This document shows positions 42,557-52,676 of a DNA stretch of 64,000 nucleotides, in pieces. Below the pieces are notes generated by a model, which had not been told where the DNA came from, made no database searches, and saw only the letters and a list, made by a program, of their open reading frames with translations. Position 1 is the first letter of the stretch, and each line of letters starts with the position of its first letter. The translations under genes were made by a program, and so were the position numbers. The DNA is from Hydrogenophaga sp. NFH-34 (GTDB lineage: Bacteria > Pseudomonadota > Gammaproteobacteria > Burkholderiales > Burkholderiaceae_C): positions 1 through 64,000 of the forward strand of contig NZ_JACBGE010000027.1 of the NCBI RefSeq assembly GCF_021401345.1, in the 5' to 3' direction.

Positions 42557-42561
42557 GACTG

Positions 42562-43698
42562 TCATGCGCCGCCCTCGCCCGCCCCTGCCGGCACGGTCAG
42601 GCGGCGTGCCCAATGGCGGTACACGGGCTGCACCAGCACCAGCACAGCCACCAGCCGCGTGACCTGAAAGGCCGTGACCACGGCCACCCCCAGTTGCAAC
42701 ACCTTGGCGGTGATGGACATCTCGGTCATGCCTCCGGGCGCGGTCCCCAACATGGCGGTCGCCGGGTGCAGGCCACTGACCAGCGCCAGCAAGCCGCCGA
42801 AGACCGCACAGGCCAGCAGCAGACCCAGCGTGCCCAGGGCAACGCGCCACAGCCAGTGCGGCGCCGTGCGCACAAAAGCCGGGCTGAAGCGCACACCCAG
42901 GCTCACACCGATGAACAGCTGCGCCAGGTTGGACAGCACGGCGGGCACCGCGGACGGGGCGGTCTGGGTGACGGCCAGTGCGATCGCCACCAGCAAGGGG
43001 CCGAGGAACCACGGGTTGGGCAAACGGCGCCAGCGCATGAGCCACGCGCCCGCCCCGGTGGCCAGCGCCAGCAGCGCGAGACCCACCACGCTGGCGGTTT
43101 TCGTGAGGCCGGGTGAGAGCGCCACCACATCGAGGTGCCACCACGATTTCGCCATCAACATGCCGAAAGGCATGACCAGCACCACGATCAGCATGCGCAG
43201 GCTGTGCGAGGCCGCGACCAGATCGGTGCGCGCGCCCTCGCGCTCGGCCAGCAGCGTCATTTCGGAAGCGGCGCCGATCGCGCCGGCGTAGTAGGCCGAG
43301 GGCCGCAGCGCGGCGTCGTCCACACCCGGCAACCGCCCCGAGCACGAACGGTACAGCCAGTGACCGTACAACAGCCCGAGCAGCAGCGCCCAAACCACCG
43401 AAGACACCACCGCCCACCAGAGACCCAGCAGTTGCGCCACGATCTGCGGTGTGAAGTACAGGCCCAGCGAAGCGCCCATCACCCACTGCCCGGCATTGCG
43501 CAGGCGCAGATCGCTGCGGGTTGGCAGGCCGCCCAGGGTCAGCAGCGCGGTGGCCAGCAACGGGCCCAGCATCCACGGGATCGGCATGCGCAGCCACAGG
43601 CACAGCTCGGCCGCCGCCCAGGCCAGCAGCAGGGTGAACAGTTTGAAGCGCAGATCGGGGCGTGGCGACGGCGGTTCGCCGGGCGAAACCACCGCCAT
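42562..43698 (-). CDS. AbrB-family membrane protein (AbrB duplication, PF05145-type)
   Basis: 378 residues with about ten helices in two repeated halves. The first has MPIPWMLGPLLATALLTLGG, the second has NPWFLGPLLVAIALAVTQTA with HPATAMLGTAPGGMTEMSIT at its end. The family is annotated as putative ammonia monooxygenase/AbrB regulator but is a membrane protein of unclear role, often next to carboxylate-uptake and catabolic genes and probably a transporter. It starts 1 nt after the MmgE/PrpD gene stop. Confidence 0.88.
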   Translation of the reverse strand: MAVVSPGEPPSPRPDLRFKLFTLLLAWAAAELCLWLRMPIPWMLGPLLATALLTLGGLPTRSDLRLRNAGQWVMGASLGLYFTPQIVAQLLGLWWAVVSSVVWALLLGLLYGHWLYRSCSGRLPGVDDAALRPSAYYAGAIGAASEMTLLAEREGARTDLVAASHSLRMLIVVLVMPFGMLMAKSWWHLDVVALSPGLTKTASVVGLALLALATGAGAWLMRWRRLPNPWFLGPLLVAIALAVTQTAPSAVPAVLSNLAQLFIGVSLGVRFSPAFVRTAPHWLWRVALGTLGLLLACAVFGGLLALVSGLHPATAMLGTAPGGMTEMSITAKVLQLGVAVVTAFQVTRLVAVLVLVQPVYRHWARRLTVPAGAGEGGA

Positions 43699-43699
43699 C

Positions 43700-45034
43700 T
43701 CAAAGGTCCAGCAGTTGCGCGCGCGCCTCCAGCGTCCACAGGTGGCTCAGCAAGCGCTCCGCACGCTCGCTGCCCACCACGGGCACCGCCAGTTCGAGGA
43801 ATTTGCCGGACAACTCGTCGTCCGTCAGTGGCTGCTCGGGATCACCCTTGCGCGTGGGCTGCAGGTAGCTGCCCGTGCGGCCGTCTTCGGTGGTGAAGCG
43901 CAGGCGCGCGGCGCGCTGCCCCGGGAAGCGCCCGTCGATTTCGGGATCGACGCTCAGGTGGATGCGCGCCATCAGGGCCCGGACGTCGGGATCGCTCAGG
44001 CGCTCGTCCGAAAACGCCGACAGCCGCACGCTGCCGTGAATCAGCGCCGTGGCCACCACGAAGGGAATGCTGAACCGCGCCTCGGCCGCCGTGCGCGGGT
44101 GAAAGTTGCCGGCCACCGCCAGCGCCGGGCCATAGGTCGCCACCTCGACTCGCTGCAACGTCTGCCAGCGCACATCGCCCATGCGCGCGCGCAGTTCCAG
44201 CGCCCCGTCAATGGGTGCGAAGGTGTGGCCGCAGCAGGCGTGGTTCTTGAAGGTCATGCGGGTGATGTGGAAATCCCGCCCCAGCGTGGCCACCGCCTGC
44301 GCCCAGTCGACGTCACCGCTCATGGCGCGGCCCAGACCGGCCTCGCCATCGAGCACATCGAGCGAACCGGTCACCCCCTGTTCGGCCGCCAGTGCGGCCA
44401 GCACGCCCGCCTCGGCCGCGTGGCCGGCGTGCAGCGGTTTGGACATGGAGTCCATGCGGAAGGCCTGCTGCAGGCCGGCAGCGAAGGTGGCACCGGTACA
44501 CAGCGCATGCGCGTGCCGCGTGGCGTCCAGGCCCAGCAGTGTCGCGGCGGCCGAGGCCGCGCCGAACGTGCCAACGGTGCCGGTGTTGTGCCAGTGGCGG
44601 TAGTGGTCGCGCCCCATGGCGGCGCCGATGCGGGTTGACACCTCGTAGCCCGCGACCACACCGCGGATCAGCTGCAGGCCCGTGGCGCCACGCGCCTGTG
44701 CCAGGGCCAGGGCGGCGGCGATGGTCGGCGCCCCCGGGTGGAAGATGGCCTCGCGGTAGATGTCGTCCACCTCCACCGTGTGGGCCGCCGTTCCGTTGAT
44801 CAGCGCCGCCGCGCGCACCGTGGCCGCCCGGCCCAGCGCCAGGCGCGCGCCCCCGCGGTCCAGGTCTTCTTGCAGCGCCTTCTCCAGCAGCGTGGGCGGC
44901 GCCTCGACGGCACCGGGCAGCAGCGCGGCGTACCAGTCGACGATGGCACGCTTGGCGTGGTGCACCACCTCGGCAGGAAGTGGTGCGTGGCACAGGGAAG
45001 CGGCGTAGGCGGCGAAAGTCTGGGCAGCGGTCAT
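43700..45034 (-). CDS. MmgE/PrpD-family protein
   Basis: 444 residues. Family features include TAAHTVEVDDIYREAIFHPG near residue 90, the AAATLLGLDATRHAHALCTG block, KPLHAGHAAEAGVLAALAAE, and KNHACCGHTFAPIDGALEL. Members include 2-methylcitrate dehydratase (PrpD), cis-aconitate decarboxylase and iminodisuccinate epimerase; lacking prpB/prpC neighbours, this is not clearly PrpD. A dehydratase or decarboxylase of a tricarboxylate-like acid is plausible. ATG at 45034 starts MTAAQTFAAYA. It is divergent from the acyl-CoA dehydrogenase gene. Confidence 0.88.
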   Translation of the reverse strand: MTAAQTFAAYAASLCHAPLPAEVVHHAKRAIVDWYAALLPGAVEAPPTLLEKALQEDLDRGGARLALGRAATVRAAALINGTAAHTVEVDDIYREAIFHPGAPTIAAALALAQARGATGLQLIRGVVAGYEVSTRIGAAMGRDHYRHWHNTGTVGTFGAASAAATLLGLDATRHAHALCTGATFAAGLQQAFRMDSMSKPLHAGHAAEAGVLAALAAEQGVTGSLDVLDGEAGLGRAMSGDVDWAQAVATLGRDFHITRMTFKNHACCGHTFAPIDGALELRARMGDVRWQTLQRVEVATYGPALAVAGNFHPRTAAEARFSIPFVVATALIHGSVRLSAFSDERLSDPDVRALMARIHLSVDPEIDGRFPGQRAARLRFTTEDGRTGSYLQPTRKGDPEQPLTDDELSGKFLELAVPVVGSERAERLLSHLWTLEARAQLLDL

Positions 45035-45090
45035 GGGCCGATCTTGGCCGCAGCGCCCGGCGCTGACCACTTCACATTTGTGGCGCTGGT

Positions 45091-45112
45091 ATGAGAATTT
45101 GTTCAGGCTCAT
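45091..45112. promoter_or_regulatory. Inverted repeat ATGAG-N12-CTCAT in a divergent promoter region
   Basis: Lies between the divergent MmgE/PrpD gene (start 45034) and acyl-CoA dehydrogenase gene (start 45191). Arms extend imperfectly to GGTATGAG and CTCATGAC. A single regulator bound here could control both transcripts. Confidence 0.35.
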
Positions 45113-45190
45113 GACAAAAGCGGAAGTTCTCAAGCCCGGTCGGCGCGGGCAATATCCGCCCGTCATCGAACCCACCACACAGGACAGTGC

Positions 45191-46348
45191 ATGGATTTCA
45201 CACTCAGTGAGGAACACCGGGCTTTTGCCGATTCGGTCGCCCGTTTCGCCAACGACAAACTCAAGGACGGCGCGCTCGCCCGGGCCCACGCCACCCATTA
45301 CCCCTGGGAGACAGCCGCGTTGCTGGCCGAACAGGGCCTGCTCGGCATCGCCTTCCCCGAAGAAGACCAGGGCCAGGGCGGCACGCTCATGCACGCGGTG
45401 CTGGCCATCGAGCAGATCGCCCTGGTCTGCCCGCGCAGCGCCGACATCGTGCAGGCCGGCAACTTCGGCCCGATCCGCACCTTCGTCGAATATGCGACCG
45501 CGGAGCAGAAAGCGCGTTTCCTGCCCGACCTGCTGGCCGGCAAGAAGCTGATTTCGCTGGGCATGAGCGAGCCCGACGCCGGCTCGGCCGTGACCGAGCT
45601 CAAGACCAGCGCCCGCCTCGACGGCGACCACTACGTCATCAACGGCAGCAAGGTGTTTTCCACCCACAGCCCGGAGGCCGGGCTGTTCCTGATCTACGTG
45701 CGCTTCGGTCCCGGCGTGGGCGGCATCGGATCGGTGCTGGTCGAACGCGGCACGCCGGGCTTCCAGATCGGCGAGCCGTCGGCCTTCATGAACGGCGAGC
45801 AGTGGGCCCAGCTGTATTTCGACAACTGCCGCATCCCGGTGGCCAACCTGCTGCTGGGCCCGGGTGGCTTCAAGAAGCAGATCTCCGGCTTCAACGTGGA
45901 GCGCCTGGGCAATGCTTCGCGCGCGCTCGCGCTGGGCCGACACGCCTTCAACCTGGCGCGCGAACACGCGCTCACCCGCAAACAGTTCGGCCGCGAGCTG
46001 TGCGAATTCCAGGGCATCCAGTGGAAGTTTGCCGAGATGGCGATGAAGCTGGAGCAGGCCCAGATGCTGCTGTACCGTGCCGCGCTCGAAGGCGAACACG
46101 GTCTGCCATCGGCCCAGAGCACCGCCATGGCCAAACTGGCCTGCAACATGGCGGGCTGGGACGTGTCCAACGAAGCGCTGCAGGTCATGGGCGGCACCGG
46201 GTTCAGCCAGGAATGTCTGGTGGAATACTGCGTGCGGCGCACGCGGGGCTGGATGATCGCGGGCGGCTCCATCGAGGTGCTCAAGAACCGCATCGCCGAA
46301 GGCGTGTTCGGCCGCACCTTCTCGCAGCGCCCGCCAGCGGCGAACTGA
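45191..46348 (+). CDS. Acyl-CoA dehydrogenase
   Basis: 385-residue FAD enzyme introducing a 2,3-double bond into an acyl-CoA, passing electrons to ETF. Landmarks: MDFTLSEEHRAFADSVARFA start, LGMSEPDAGSAVTELKTSAR, YVINGSKVFSTHSPEAGLFL, the RKQFGRELCEFQGIQWKFAE segment and VMGGTGFSQECLVEYCVRRT near the end. Substrate chain length cannot be read. It is first in a plus-strand set with an acyl-CoA synthetase, a hydrolase and a thiolase, suggesting a beta-oxidation-like sequence. Confidence 0.93.
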   Translation: MDFTLSEEHRAFADSVARFANDKLKDGALARAHATHYPWETAALLAEQGLLGIAFPEEDQGQGGTLMHAVLAIEQIALVCPRSADIVQAGNFGPIRTFVEYATAEQKARFLPDLLAGKKLISLGMSEPDAGSAVTELKTSARLDGDHYVINGSKVFSTHSPEAGLFLIYVRFGPGVGGIGSVLVERGTPGFQIGEPSAFMNGEQWAQLYFDNCRIPVANLLLGPGGFKKQISGFNVERLGNASRALALGRHAFNLAREHALTRKQFGRELCEFQGIQWKFAEMAMKLEQAQMLLYRAALEGEHGLPSAQSTAMAKLACNMAGWDVSNEALQVMGGTGFSQECLVEYCVRRTRGWMIAGGSIEVLKNRIAEGVFGRTFSQRPPAAN

Positions 46349-46431
46349 CTCGCGCCACGCAGCCCCTGCCCTCCCGGCCCGCGGTACCCATTGCGGGCCG
46401 GGCCCGACCCGACTCCCGAAAACCGAGACGC

Positions 46432-48516
46432 ATGAACCAGCCTTCCACCGGCGCCGCCCTGGCCTCGGCCCTGCTCAACCCCACCAGCGTGGCCCTGGTC
46501 GGCGTGTCCGACGACACCTCGAAAACCAGTGGCCGCCCGCTGCAGTACCTGCGCCGCAGCGGCTTCGCCGGCGCGATCTACCCCATCAACCCAAACCGCA
46601 CCACCGTGCAGGGCGAGCGAGCCTGGGCCTCGCTGGCGGCGTTGCCAGAGGTTCCTGAACACGTGTTCGTGCTCTCGCCCACCAGCAGCGTGGTCGAGGC
46701 GGCACGCGAATGCGCCCGCCTCGGCGTCAAGGCCATCACCGTGCTGGCTTCCGGATTTTCCGAGGCTGGCGCCGAGGGACTGGCGCGCGAACAGGCACTG
46801 CGGGACCTCTGCGCCGCCTCCGGCCTGCGCCTGCTCGGCCCCAGCAGCCTGGGGGTGGTGAACCCGCGCAACGGCCTGATGCTCACCGCCAACGCCGCGT
46901 TCGCCGAGCCCGATCTGCCGGTGGGCAAGGTGCTGGTGGCCTCGCACAGCGGCAGCATGATCGGTTCGCTGGTCTCGCGCGGCAAGGCCCGGGGCGTCGG
47001 GTTTGCGGGCCTGGTGTCGGTCGGCAACGAAGTCGACCTGAGCATCGGCGAGATCTGCATGGCCACGCTCGATGATCCCGACATCGAGGGCTATCTGCTG
47101 TTCCTCGAAAGCCTGCGCCACGGCGCCGAGCTGCAGGCCTTCGCGCGCGCGGCACGGCGCGCAGGCAAACCGGTGATCGCCTACAAGCTGGGCCGATCCG
47201 CCGCCGCGGCCGAGATGGCCACCACGCACACCGGCGCCATCGCGGGCGAAGACGACATCGCCGACGCCTTCTTCAAAGACCTGGGCATCGCGCGCGTAGG
47301 CATCCTCGAGGCCTTGCTGGAAACCTTCCCGCTGGCGCGCCGCATTCCGCTGGAGAGTGCACCGAAACGCGTCGGTGTGGTCACCACCACGGGTGGCGGC
47401 GCCGCGATGGCGGTGGACCAGCTCGGTGTGCGCGACGTGGTGGTTGAGCCGCCGTCGGCGCAGACCCTGGCGCTGCTCGATCAGGCCGGCCTGCCCTGCA
47501 CCCCCGGGCGCGTGCTGGACCTGACCCTGGCCGGGACCAAATACGAAACCATGAAGGCCGCGCTGGACATCCTGCTCGCAGCGCCCGAATTCGATCTCGT
47601 GCTCGCGGTGGTCGGTTCTTCCGCGCGCTTCCAGCCGCATCTGGCGGTCAAGCCCATCATCGAATGCGCCCGCCACGCCAAGCCGCTGGCCGCCATGCTG
47701 GTGCCCGATGCACCCGAAGCCCTGGCCTCGCTCACGGCCGCGGGCGTGCCCTGCTTCCGCACACCCGAAGCCTGTGCCGATGCCATCGCGGCGGTGTTCG
47801 CGCGCCGCCAGCCCGGCCCGCCGGCACAGGCCCTGCCCGCAGACACGCCGGACCAGGTGCGCACGCTCAGCGAAGCCCAGGCCTACGGCATCCTCGACCA
47901 GATCGGCGTGCCACACGCCCCCGCCGCGCTGCGCCGTTTCGACGACACCGGCACACCCGCCCCGCTGCCCTTCGGCTTCCCGGTCGTGGCCAAGGTCTGC
48001 TCGGCCGAGATCCCGCACAAGACCGAGGTGGGCGGTGTGCTGCTCAACCTGCAGGACGAGCAGGCACTCGCTGCGGCCATGACCACCCTGCGCCAGCATC
48101 TGGACGACAAGGCGCCCGGTGTGGCCTGCGACGAGGTGCTGGTGCAGCCCATGCAAAAGGGGCTGGGCGAGGTGCTGGTGGGCTACCGCGTCGACCCGGA
48201 AGCCGGCCCCATCATCATGCTGGCCGCCGGCGGCATCTGGGCCGAGATCGCCAAGGACCGCAGCATCCGGCTGGCCCCCGTGACGGTGGAGACGGCGCGC
48301 GAGATGGTCACCGAGGTCAACGCCCTCAAGCCGCTCACCGGCTTGCGCGGCAAGCCGCGCGGCGACCTCGAAGCGCTGGCGCGCACCGTCAGCGCGTTGT
48401 CGCAACTGGCCTTGCAGCCCGCTTTGCGCGTGGTGGAAGCCGAGGTCAATCCGCTGCTGATCCTGCCGGAAGGCCAGGGCGTGACCGCAGTCGACGCACT
48501 GATCTACCAGGCATGA
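46432..48516 (+). CDS. ADP-forming acyl-CoA synthetase (acetate-CoA ligase family, fused alpha-beta)
   Basis: 694 residues. N-terminal CoA-binding domain (SVALVGVSDDTSKTSGRPLQ, YPINPNR), two succinyl-CoA-synthetase-like flavodoxin domains (HSGSMIGSLVSRGK, GNEVDLSIGE), the phosphohistidine region ATTHTGAIAGEDDI, then a C-terminal ATP-grasp domain from about 480 (GFPVVAKVCSAEIPHKTEVG, EAEVNPLL). It makes an acyl-CoA from a carboxylate, CoA and ATP, releasing ADP. Fused forms like this often activate non-acetate acids in catabolic clusters. ATG at 46432 starts MNQPSTGAALA. It overlaps the next gene by 4 nt. Confidence 0.92.
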   Translation: MNQPSTGAALASALLNPTSVALVGVSDDTSKTSGRPLQYLRRSGFAGAIYPINPNRTTVQGERAWASLAALPEVPEHVFVLSPTSSVVEAARECARLGVKAITVLASGFSEAGAEGLAREQALRDLCAASGLRLLGPSSLGVVNPRNGLMLTANAAFAEPDLPVGKVLVASHSGSMIGSLVSRGKARGVGFAGLVSVGNEVDLSIGEICMATLDDPDIEGYLLFLESLRHGAELQAFARAARRAGKPVIAYKLGRSAAAAEMATTHTGAIAGEDDIADAFFKDLGIARVGILEALLETFPLARRIPLESAPKRVGVVTTTGGGAAMAVDQLGVRDVVVEPPSAQTLALLDQAGLPCTPGRVLDLTLAGTKYETMKAALDILLAAPEFDLVLAVVGSSARFQPHLAVKPIIECARHAKPLAAMLVPDAPEALASLTAAGVPCFRTPEACADAIAAVFARRQPGPPAQALPADTPDQVRTLSEAQAYGILDQIGVPHAPAALRRFDDTGTPAPLPFGFPVVAKVCSAEIPHKTEVGGVLLNLQDEQALAAAMTTLRQHLDDKAPGVACDEVLVQPMQKGLGEVLVGYRVDPEAGPIIMLAAGGIWAEIAKDRSIRLAPVTVETAREMVTEVNALKPLTGLRGKPRGDLEALARTVSALSQLALQPALRVVEAEVNPLLILPEGQGVTAVDALIYQA

Positions 48517-49421
48517 GCGACGCACAGGGCCCCTGCGCAGCCCGCCACCTCGTCGCGGCGCGGCGCGGGCTGCGCGCCCTGGCAGCGAACGGCCAGTCGC
48601 ACGTCACCACCGGAGAGGCTGGCACCCGCCTGCACTGGCGCCACTGGGGCCCGCCGGACGCCCCCGCGCTGGTGCTGCTGCACGGCGGTCACGGCGCGTG
48701 GACGCACTGGGCCCGCAATATCGAAGCCCTGGCCGCCGCCGGGCGCAGCGTCTGGGTGCCGGACATGCCTGGCTTCGGCGACTCCGACACCCTCCCCGGC
48801 CCTCCGCATGCCCCCGACCGCATGGTCCGCCTGGTGGCGGCGCTCGAACAGGGGCTGCGCCAGCTCATCGGCACGCACACCCGCTTTGACCTCGCCGGCT
48901 TCTCGTTCGGGGGTCTGGTGGCCGCCCAATGGGCCTGCGGCCCGGCGATGGGCCGTGTGGGGCACCTGGCCTTGCTGGGCACCGCCGGCCACGGCGGCGA
49001 GCGCCCGCGGACCATCGAACTGATCAACTGGCGCAGACTGGCCGGCGCTGAGCGCTGGCAGGCGCATGCCGACAACCTGGCCCTGCTGATGCTGCACGAC
49101 CGCGCGCGCATCGACGCGCATGCCCTGGTATTGCACGCCGACGCCTCGCGCGCCACGCGCTTTCGCAGCAAAGCCATCTCGCGCGACGCACAACTGGCCG
49201 ACATCCTCACCCCTTACCGCGGCGCCCTGCTGCTGCTCTGGGGCGAACACGACGTCACCGGGCGCCCCCAGCAGATCGGCCCGACCCTGCTGCAAGGCCG
49301 GCCCGAACGGCGCCTGCACATCCTGCCCGATGCCGGCCACTGGGTGCAGTACGAACGGCCCGACGCCACCCATGCCCTGCTGCTCGACATGTTCGCGTCG
49401 GGCACCTGCAGTCCCTCCTGA
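48513..49421 (+). CDS. Alpha/beta-hydrolase
   Basis: 302 residues. An N-terminal extension of about 30 residues precedes the fold. VLLHGGHGAWTHWARNIEAL carries the oxyanion region; the nucleophile is Ser131 in LAGFSFGGLVA; the acid is in LLWGEHDVTG and the histidine in ILPDAGHWVQYE. The HGGHGAW form is typical of catabolic C-C hydrolases or lactonases of the MhpC-like type. It overlaps the synthetase gene by 4 nt (ATGA) and precedes the thiolase gene by 31 nt. Confidence 0.88.
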   Translation: MSDAQGPCAARHLVAARRGLRALAANGQSHVTTGEAGTRLHWRHWGPPDAPALVLLHGGHGAWTHWARNIEALAAAGRSVWVPDMPGFGDSDTLPGPPHAPDRMVRLVAALEQGLRQLIGTHTRFDLAGFSFGGLVAAQWACGPAMGRVGHLALLGTAGHGGERPRTIELINWRRLAGAERWQAHADNLALLMLHDRARIDAHALVLHADASRATRFRSKAISRDAQLADILTPYRGALLLLWGEHDVTGRPQQIGPTLLQGRPERRLHILPDAGHWVQYERPDATHALLLDMFASGTCSPS

Positions 49422-49452
49422 TCACCGCCTTCGACCGATCCCGGACCCGACC

Positions 49453-50655
49453 ATGCCCCCAGCCTTCATCTGCGACGCGATCCGCACCCCCTTCGGCCGC
49501 TACGGCGGCGCCCTCAGCAGCGTGCGCACCGACGACCTCGGCGCCATCCCGCTCAAAGCCCTCATGGCCCGCAACCCCGGCGTGGACTGGGCCGCCCTGA
49601 GCGACGTCATCTACGGCTGTGCCAACCAGGCCGGCGAAGACAACCGCAACGTCGCGCGCATGAGCGCGCTGCTCGCCGGCCTGCCGCTGCAGGTGCCCGG
49701 CGCCACCGTCAACCGCCTGTGCGGCTCCGGCCTGGATGCCGTGGGCACCGCCGCGCGCGCCATCAAGGCCGGTGAAGCCGGCCTCATGATCGCCGGCGGT
49801 GTCGAAAGCATGAGCCGCGCCCCCTTCGTCATGCCCAAGGCCGAGGCCGCCTTCAGCCGCGCCAACGCGGTCTACGACACCACCATCGGCTGGCGCTTCG
49901 TCAACAAGCTGATGAAAGCCCAGTACGGCGTCGATTCGATGCCCGAGACGGCCGAGAACGTGGCCACGGACCACCGGATCGAGCGCGAAGCCCAGGACCG
50001 CATGGCCCTGGCCAGCCAGCTCAAAGCCGTGGCCGCCCAGAAGGCCGGCCATCTGGCGCGCGAGATCACGCCCGTCACCATCCCCCAGAAAAAGGGCGAG
50101 GCCCTCGTGGTGGACACCGACGAACACCCGCGCGAGACCAGCCTGGACAAGCTGGCAGCGCTCAAAGGCGTGGTCCGCCCCGACGGCACGGTGACCGCGG
50201 GCAACGCCAGCGGCGTCAACGACGGCGCCTGCGCGCTGCTGCTGGCCGATGAAGCCACGGCCGCCCGCTACGGCCTGACGCCCAGGGCCCGGGTCGTGGG
50301 CATGGCCACGGCCGGGGTGGCCCCGCGTGTGATGGGCATCGGCCCGGCACCGGCGACCGAAAAGGTGCTGGCGCTGACCGGGCTGTCCCTGGCGCAGATG
50401 GACGTCATCGAACTCAACGAAGCCTTTGCGGCGCAAGGGCTGGCGGTGCTGCGCCTGCTGGGGCTGGCGGACGACGATGAGCGGGTCAACGCCTGGGGCG
50501 GTGCCATCGCGCTGGGGCACCCGCTGGGGGCCAGCGGCGCGCGGCTGGCGACCACGGCGGTCAACCGGCTGCACACCACGGGCGGGCGCTACGCGCTGTG
50601 CACCATGTGCATCGGGGTCGGGCAGGGCATTGCGCTGGTCATCGAGCGGGTCTGA
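49453..50655 (+). CDS. pcaF: Acetyl-CoA acyltransferase, 3-oxoadipyl-CoA thiolase type
   Basis: 400 residues, the length of PcaF/PaaJ. Nucleophile cysteine in NRLCGSGLDAVG; C-terminal motifs VIELNEAFAAQGLAVL, GGAIALGHPLGASGARL and CIGVGQGIALVIE. The N-terminal VIYGCANQAGEDNRNVARM block is characteristic of 3-oxoadipyl-CoA thiolases, which cleave 3-oxoadipyl-CoA into succinyl-CoA and acetyl-CoA in aromatic degradation. No other beta-ketoadipate gene is adjacent, so it may act on a related 3-oxoacyl-CoA made by the neighbouring acyl-CoA enzymes. Convergent with exbD. Confidence 0.9.
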   Translation: MPPAFICDAIRTPFGRYGGALSSVRTDDLGAIPLKALMARNPGVDWAALSDVIYGCANQAGEDNRNVARMSALLAGLPLQVPGATVNRLCGSGLDAVGTAARAIKAGEAGLMIAGGVESMSRAPFVMPKAEAAFSRANAVYDTTIGWRFVNKLMKAQYGVDSMPETAENVATDHRIEREAQDRMALASQLKAVAAQKAGHLAREITPVTIPQKKGEALVVDTDEHPRETSLDKLAALKGVVRPDGTVTAGNASGVNDGACALLLADEATAARYGLTPRARVVGMATAGVAPRVMGIGPAPATEKVLALTGLSLAQMDVIELNEAFAAQGLAVLRLLGLADDDERVNAWGGAIALGHPLGASGARLATTAVNRLHTTGGRYALCTMCIGVGQGIALVIERV

Positions 50656-50683
50656 CGCCGGATGCCCGCACACCCGGCAGGCA

Positions 50684-51115
50684 TCAGGGTCCCGACACCG
50701 CGCCTGGCTCGGTCACGAAGCCCAGCTTGAGCACCCCGGCGCGCTGCGCGGCGGCCATGACCTGCAGCACCGATTCGTACTCGGCCTTGCGGTCGCCCCG
50801 GATGTGCAGCTCGGGCTGGGGCTGCTGCTGCGCCGCGGCCTGCAACCGCGACGCCAGCTCGGCCTCGCTCACGGCCACCTCGTCCCAGTGGGCCAGGCCC
50901 TGCGCATCGACAGAGATCGTCACCGTCTGCGGCTCCACCCGGTTCACCTCGGCCTGCGCGCGCGGCAGGTCGAGTTTCACCGAGTGGGTGAGCACCGGCA
51001 CGGTGATGATGAAGATGATGAGCAGCACCAGCATCACGTCGACCAGCGGGGTCATGTTGATGTCGCTGACATCGGCATCGTCGCCGTCGTCGAAGTCGTT
51101 GATCGCCGAAGCCAT
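50684..51115 (-). CDS. exbD: ExbD, TonB-complex proton-channel subunit
   Basis: 143 residues. Short cytoplasmic N-terminus (acidic FDDGDDADVSDINMTP), one transmembrane helix PLVDVMLVLLIIFIITVPVL with the proton-relay Asp, then a periplasmic domain. It couples the proton gradient to TonB together with ExbB. ATG at 51115 lies 1 nt after the exbB stop. It is the last gene of the supercluster. Confidence 0.94.
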   Translation of the reverse strand: MASAINDFDDGDDADVSDINMTPLVDVMLVLLIIFIITVPVLTHSVKLDLPRAQAEVNRVEPQTVTISVDAQGLAHWDEVAVSEAELASRLQAAAQQQPQPELHIRGDRKAEYESVLQVMAAAQRAGVLKLGFVTEPGAVSGP

Positions 51116-51116
51116 G

Positions 51117-51929
<813 letters not shown>

Positions 51930-51983
51930 GGGTAAGTCCTTGAAGTCGAATGGATGGAAAGAAACAGAAAGCGCGAAAACCGT

Positions 51984-52676
51984 TCAGCGCTTGAGGTCGA
52001 AGGTCACCGGCAACACATAGCGCCAGTCGAGCGGCACGCCCCCCTGGCTGGCTGGCACAAAGCGCCAGCGAGCCACCGCTTTGAGTGCCGACTGATCGAG
52101 CGCGGCAAAACCGCTGGATCGTTTCAGACCGATGTCGCCGACAGTGCCGTCGGCCAGCACCAGCAGGTCAAGATGCACCGTGCCCTGCTCGCCACGCCGG
52201 CGGGAAAGTGACGGGTAGACCGGCGCCGGGTTGTTCAGGTGGCTGGCATTGGCGATGGGCGGCGCGACAGCGGGGGCCGCGACGGGTTCGGCCACAGGCG
52301 CCACAGCGGCAGGCGCAGGCGGTGCGGGCAGACTGGCCACCGGTACGGGCTGCACGGGTTCTGGCGGCGCCTCCGGCGCGGTGATCGACCGCTCTGTGGC
52401 GGGCGCTTTCACCGGTGGCGCAGGCCGAGGACGGGGGGCTGGCTGCGGCCGGGGCTGCACGACGGGCTGGGGTTCGGGCGGCGCCACCTGCTCCGGGGCT
52501 TCGACCACCAGCACGCCCGACAGCGTGGGTGGCGTCACGGGGTCGGGGGCCGGCTCGCTCAGGCCCACCAGCACGGCGGCCAGCAGGGCCGCGTGCACCC
52601 CGGTCACAGCCAACAACGTGGGGCCGCCGTCCTTCCAGCGGGGTACCGTCGGCGACAGAGACAACGCAGAACTCAT
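51984..52676 (-). CDS. tonB: TonB energy-transducing protein
   Basis: 230 residues. N-terminal anchor (LLAVTGVHAALLAAVLVGLS, about 20-40), a long Pro/Ala/Glu-rich periplasm-spanning region (about 42-145: PEPQPVVQPRPQPAPRPRPA), and the C-terminal TonB domain with YPSLSRRRGEQGTVHLDLLV and SALKAVARWRFVP. It delivers proton-motive energy to outer-membrane TonB-dependent receptors. Its start overlaps the NodT-type gene stop by 4 nt, tying TonB directly to the exporter genes. No receptor gene is in the window; the partner may lie beyond the right edge. Confidence 0.93.
   Translation of the reverse strand: MSSALSLSPTVPRWKDGGPTLLAVTGVHAALLAAVLVGLSEPAPDPVTPPTLSGVLVVEAPEQVAPPEPQPVVQPRPQPAPRPRPAPPVKAPATERSITAPEAPPEPVQPVPVASLPAPPAPAAVAPVAEPVAAPAVAPPIANASHLNNPAPVYPSLSRRRGEQGTVHLDLLVLADGTVGDIGLKRSSGFAALDQSALKAVARWRFVPASQGGVPLDWRYVLPVTFDLKR

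Noticed and set aside
43699..46099. A 799-codon minus-strand frame spanning MmgE/PrpD and the region upstream
   Set aside because: Only the part from 45034 downward matches the family; the upstream part is antisense of the acyl-CoA dehydrogenase gene.
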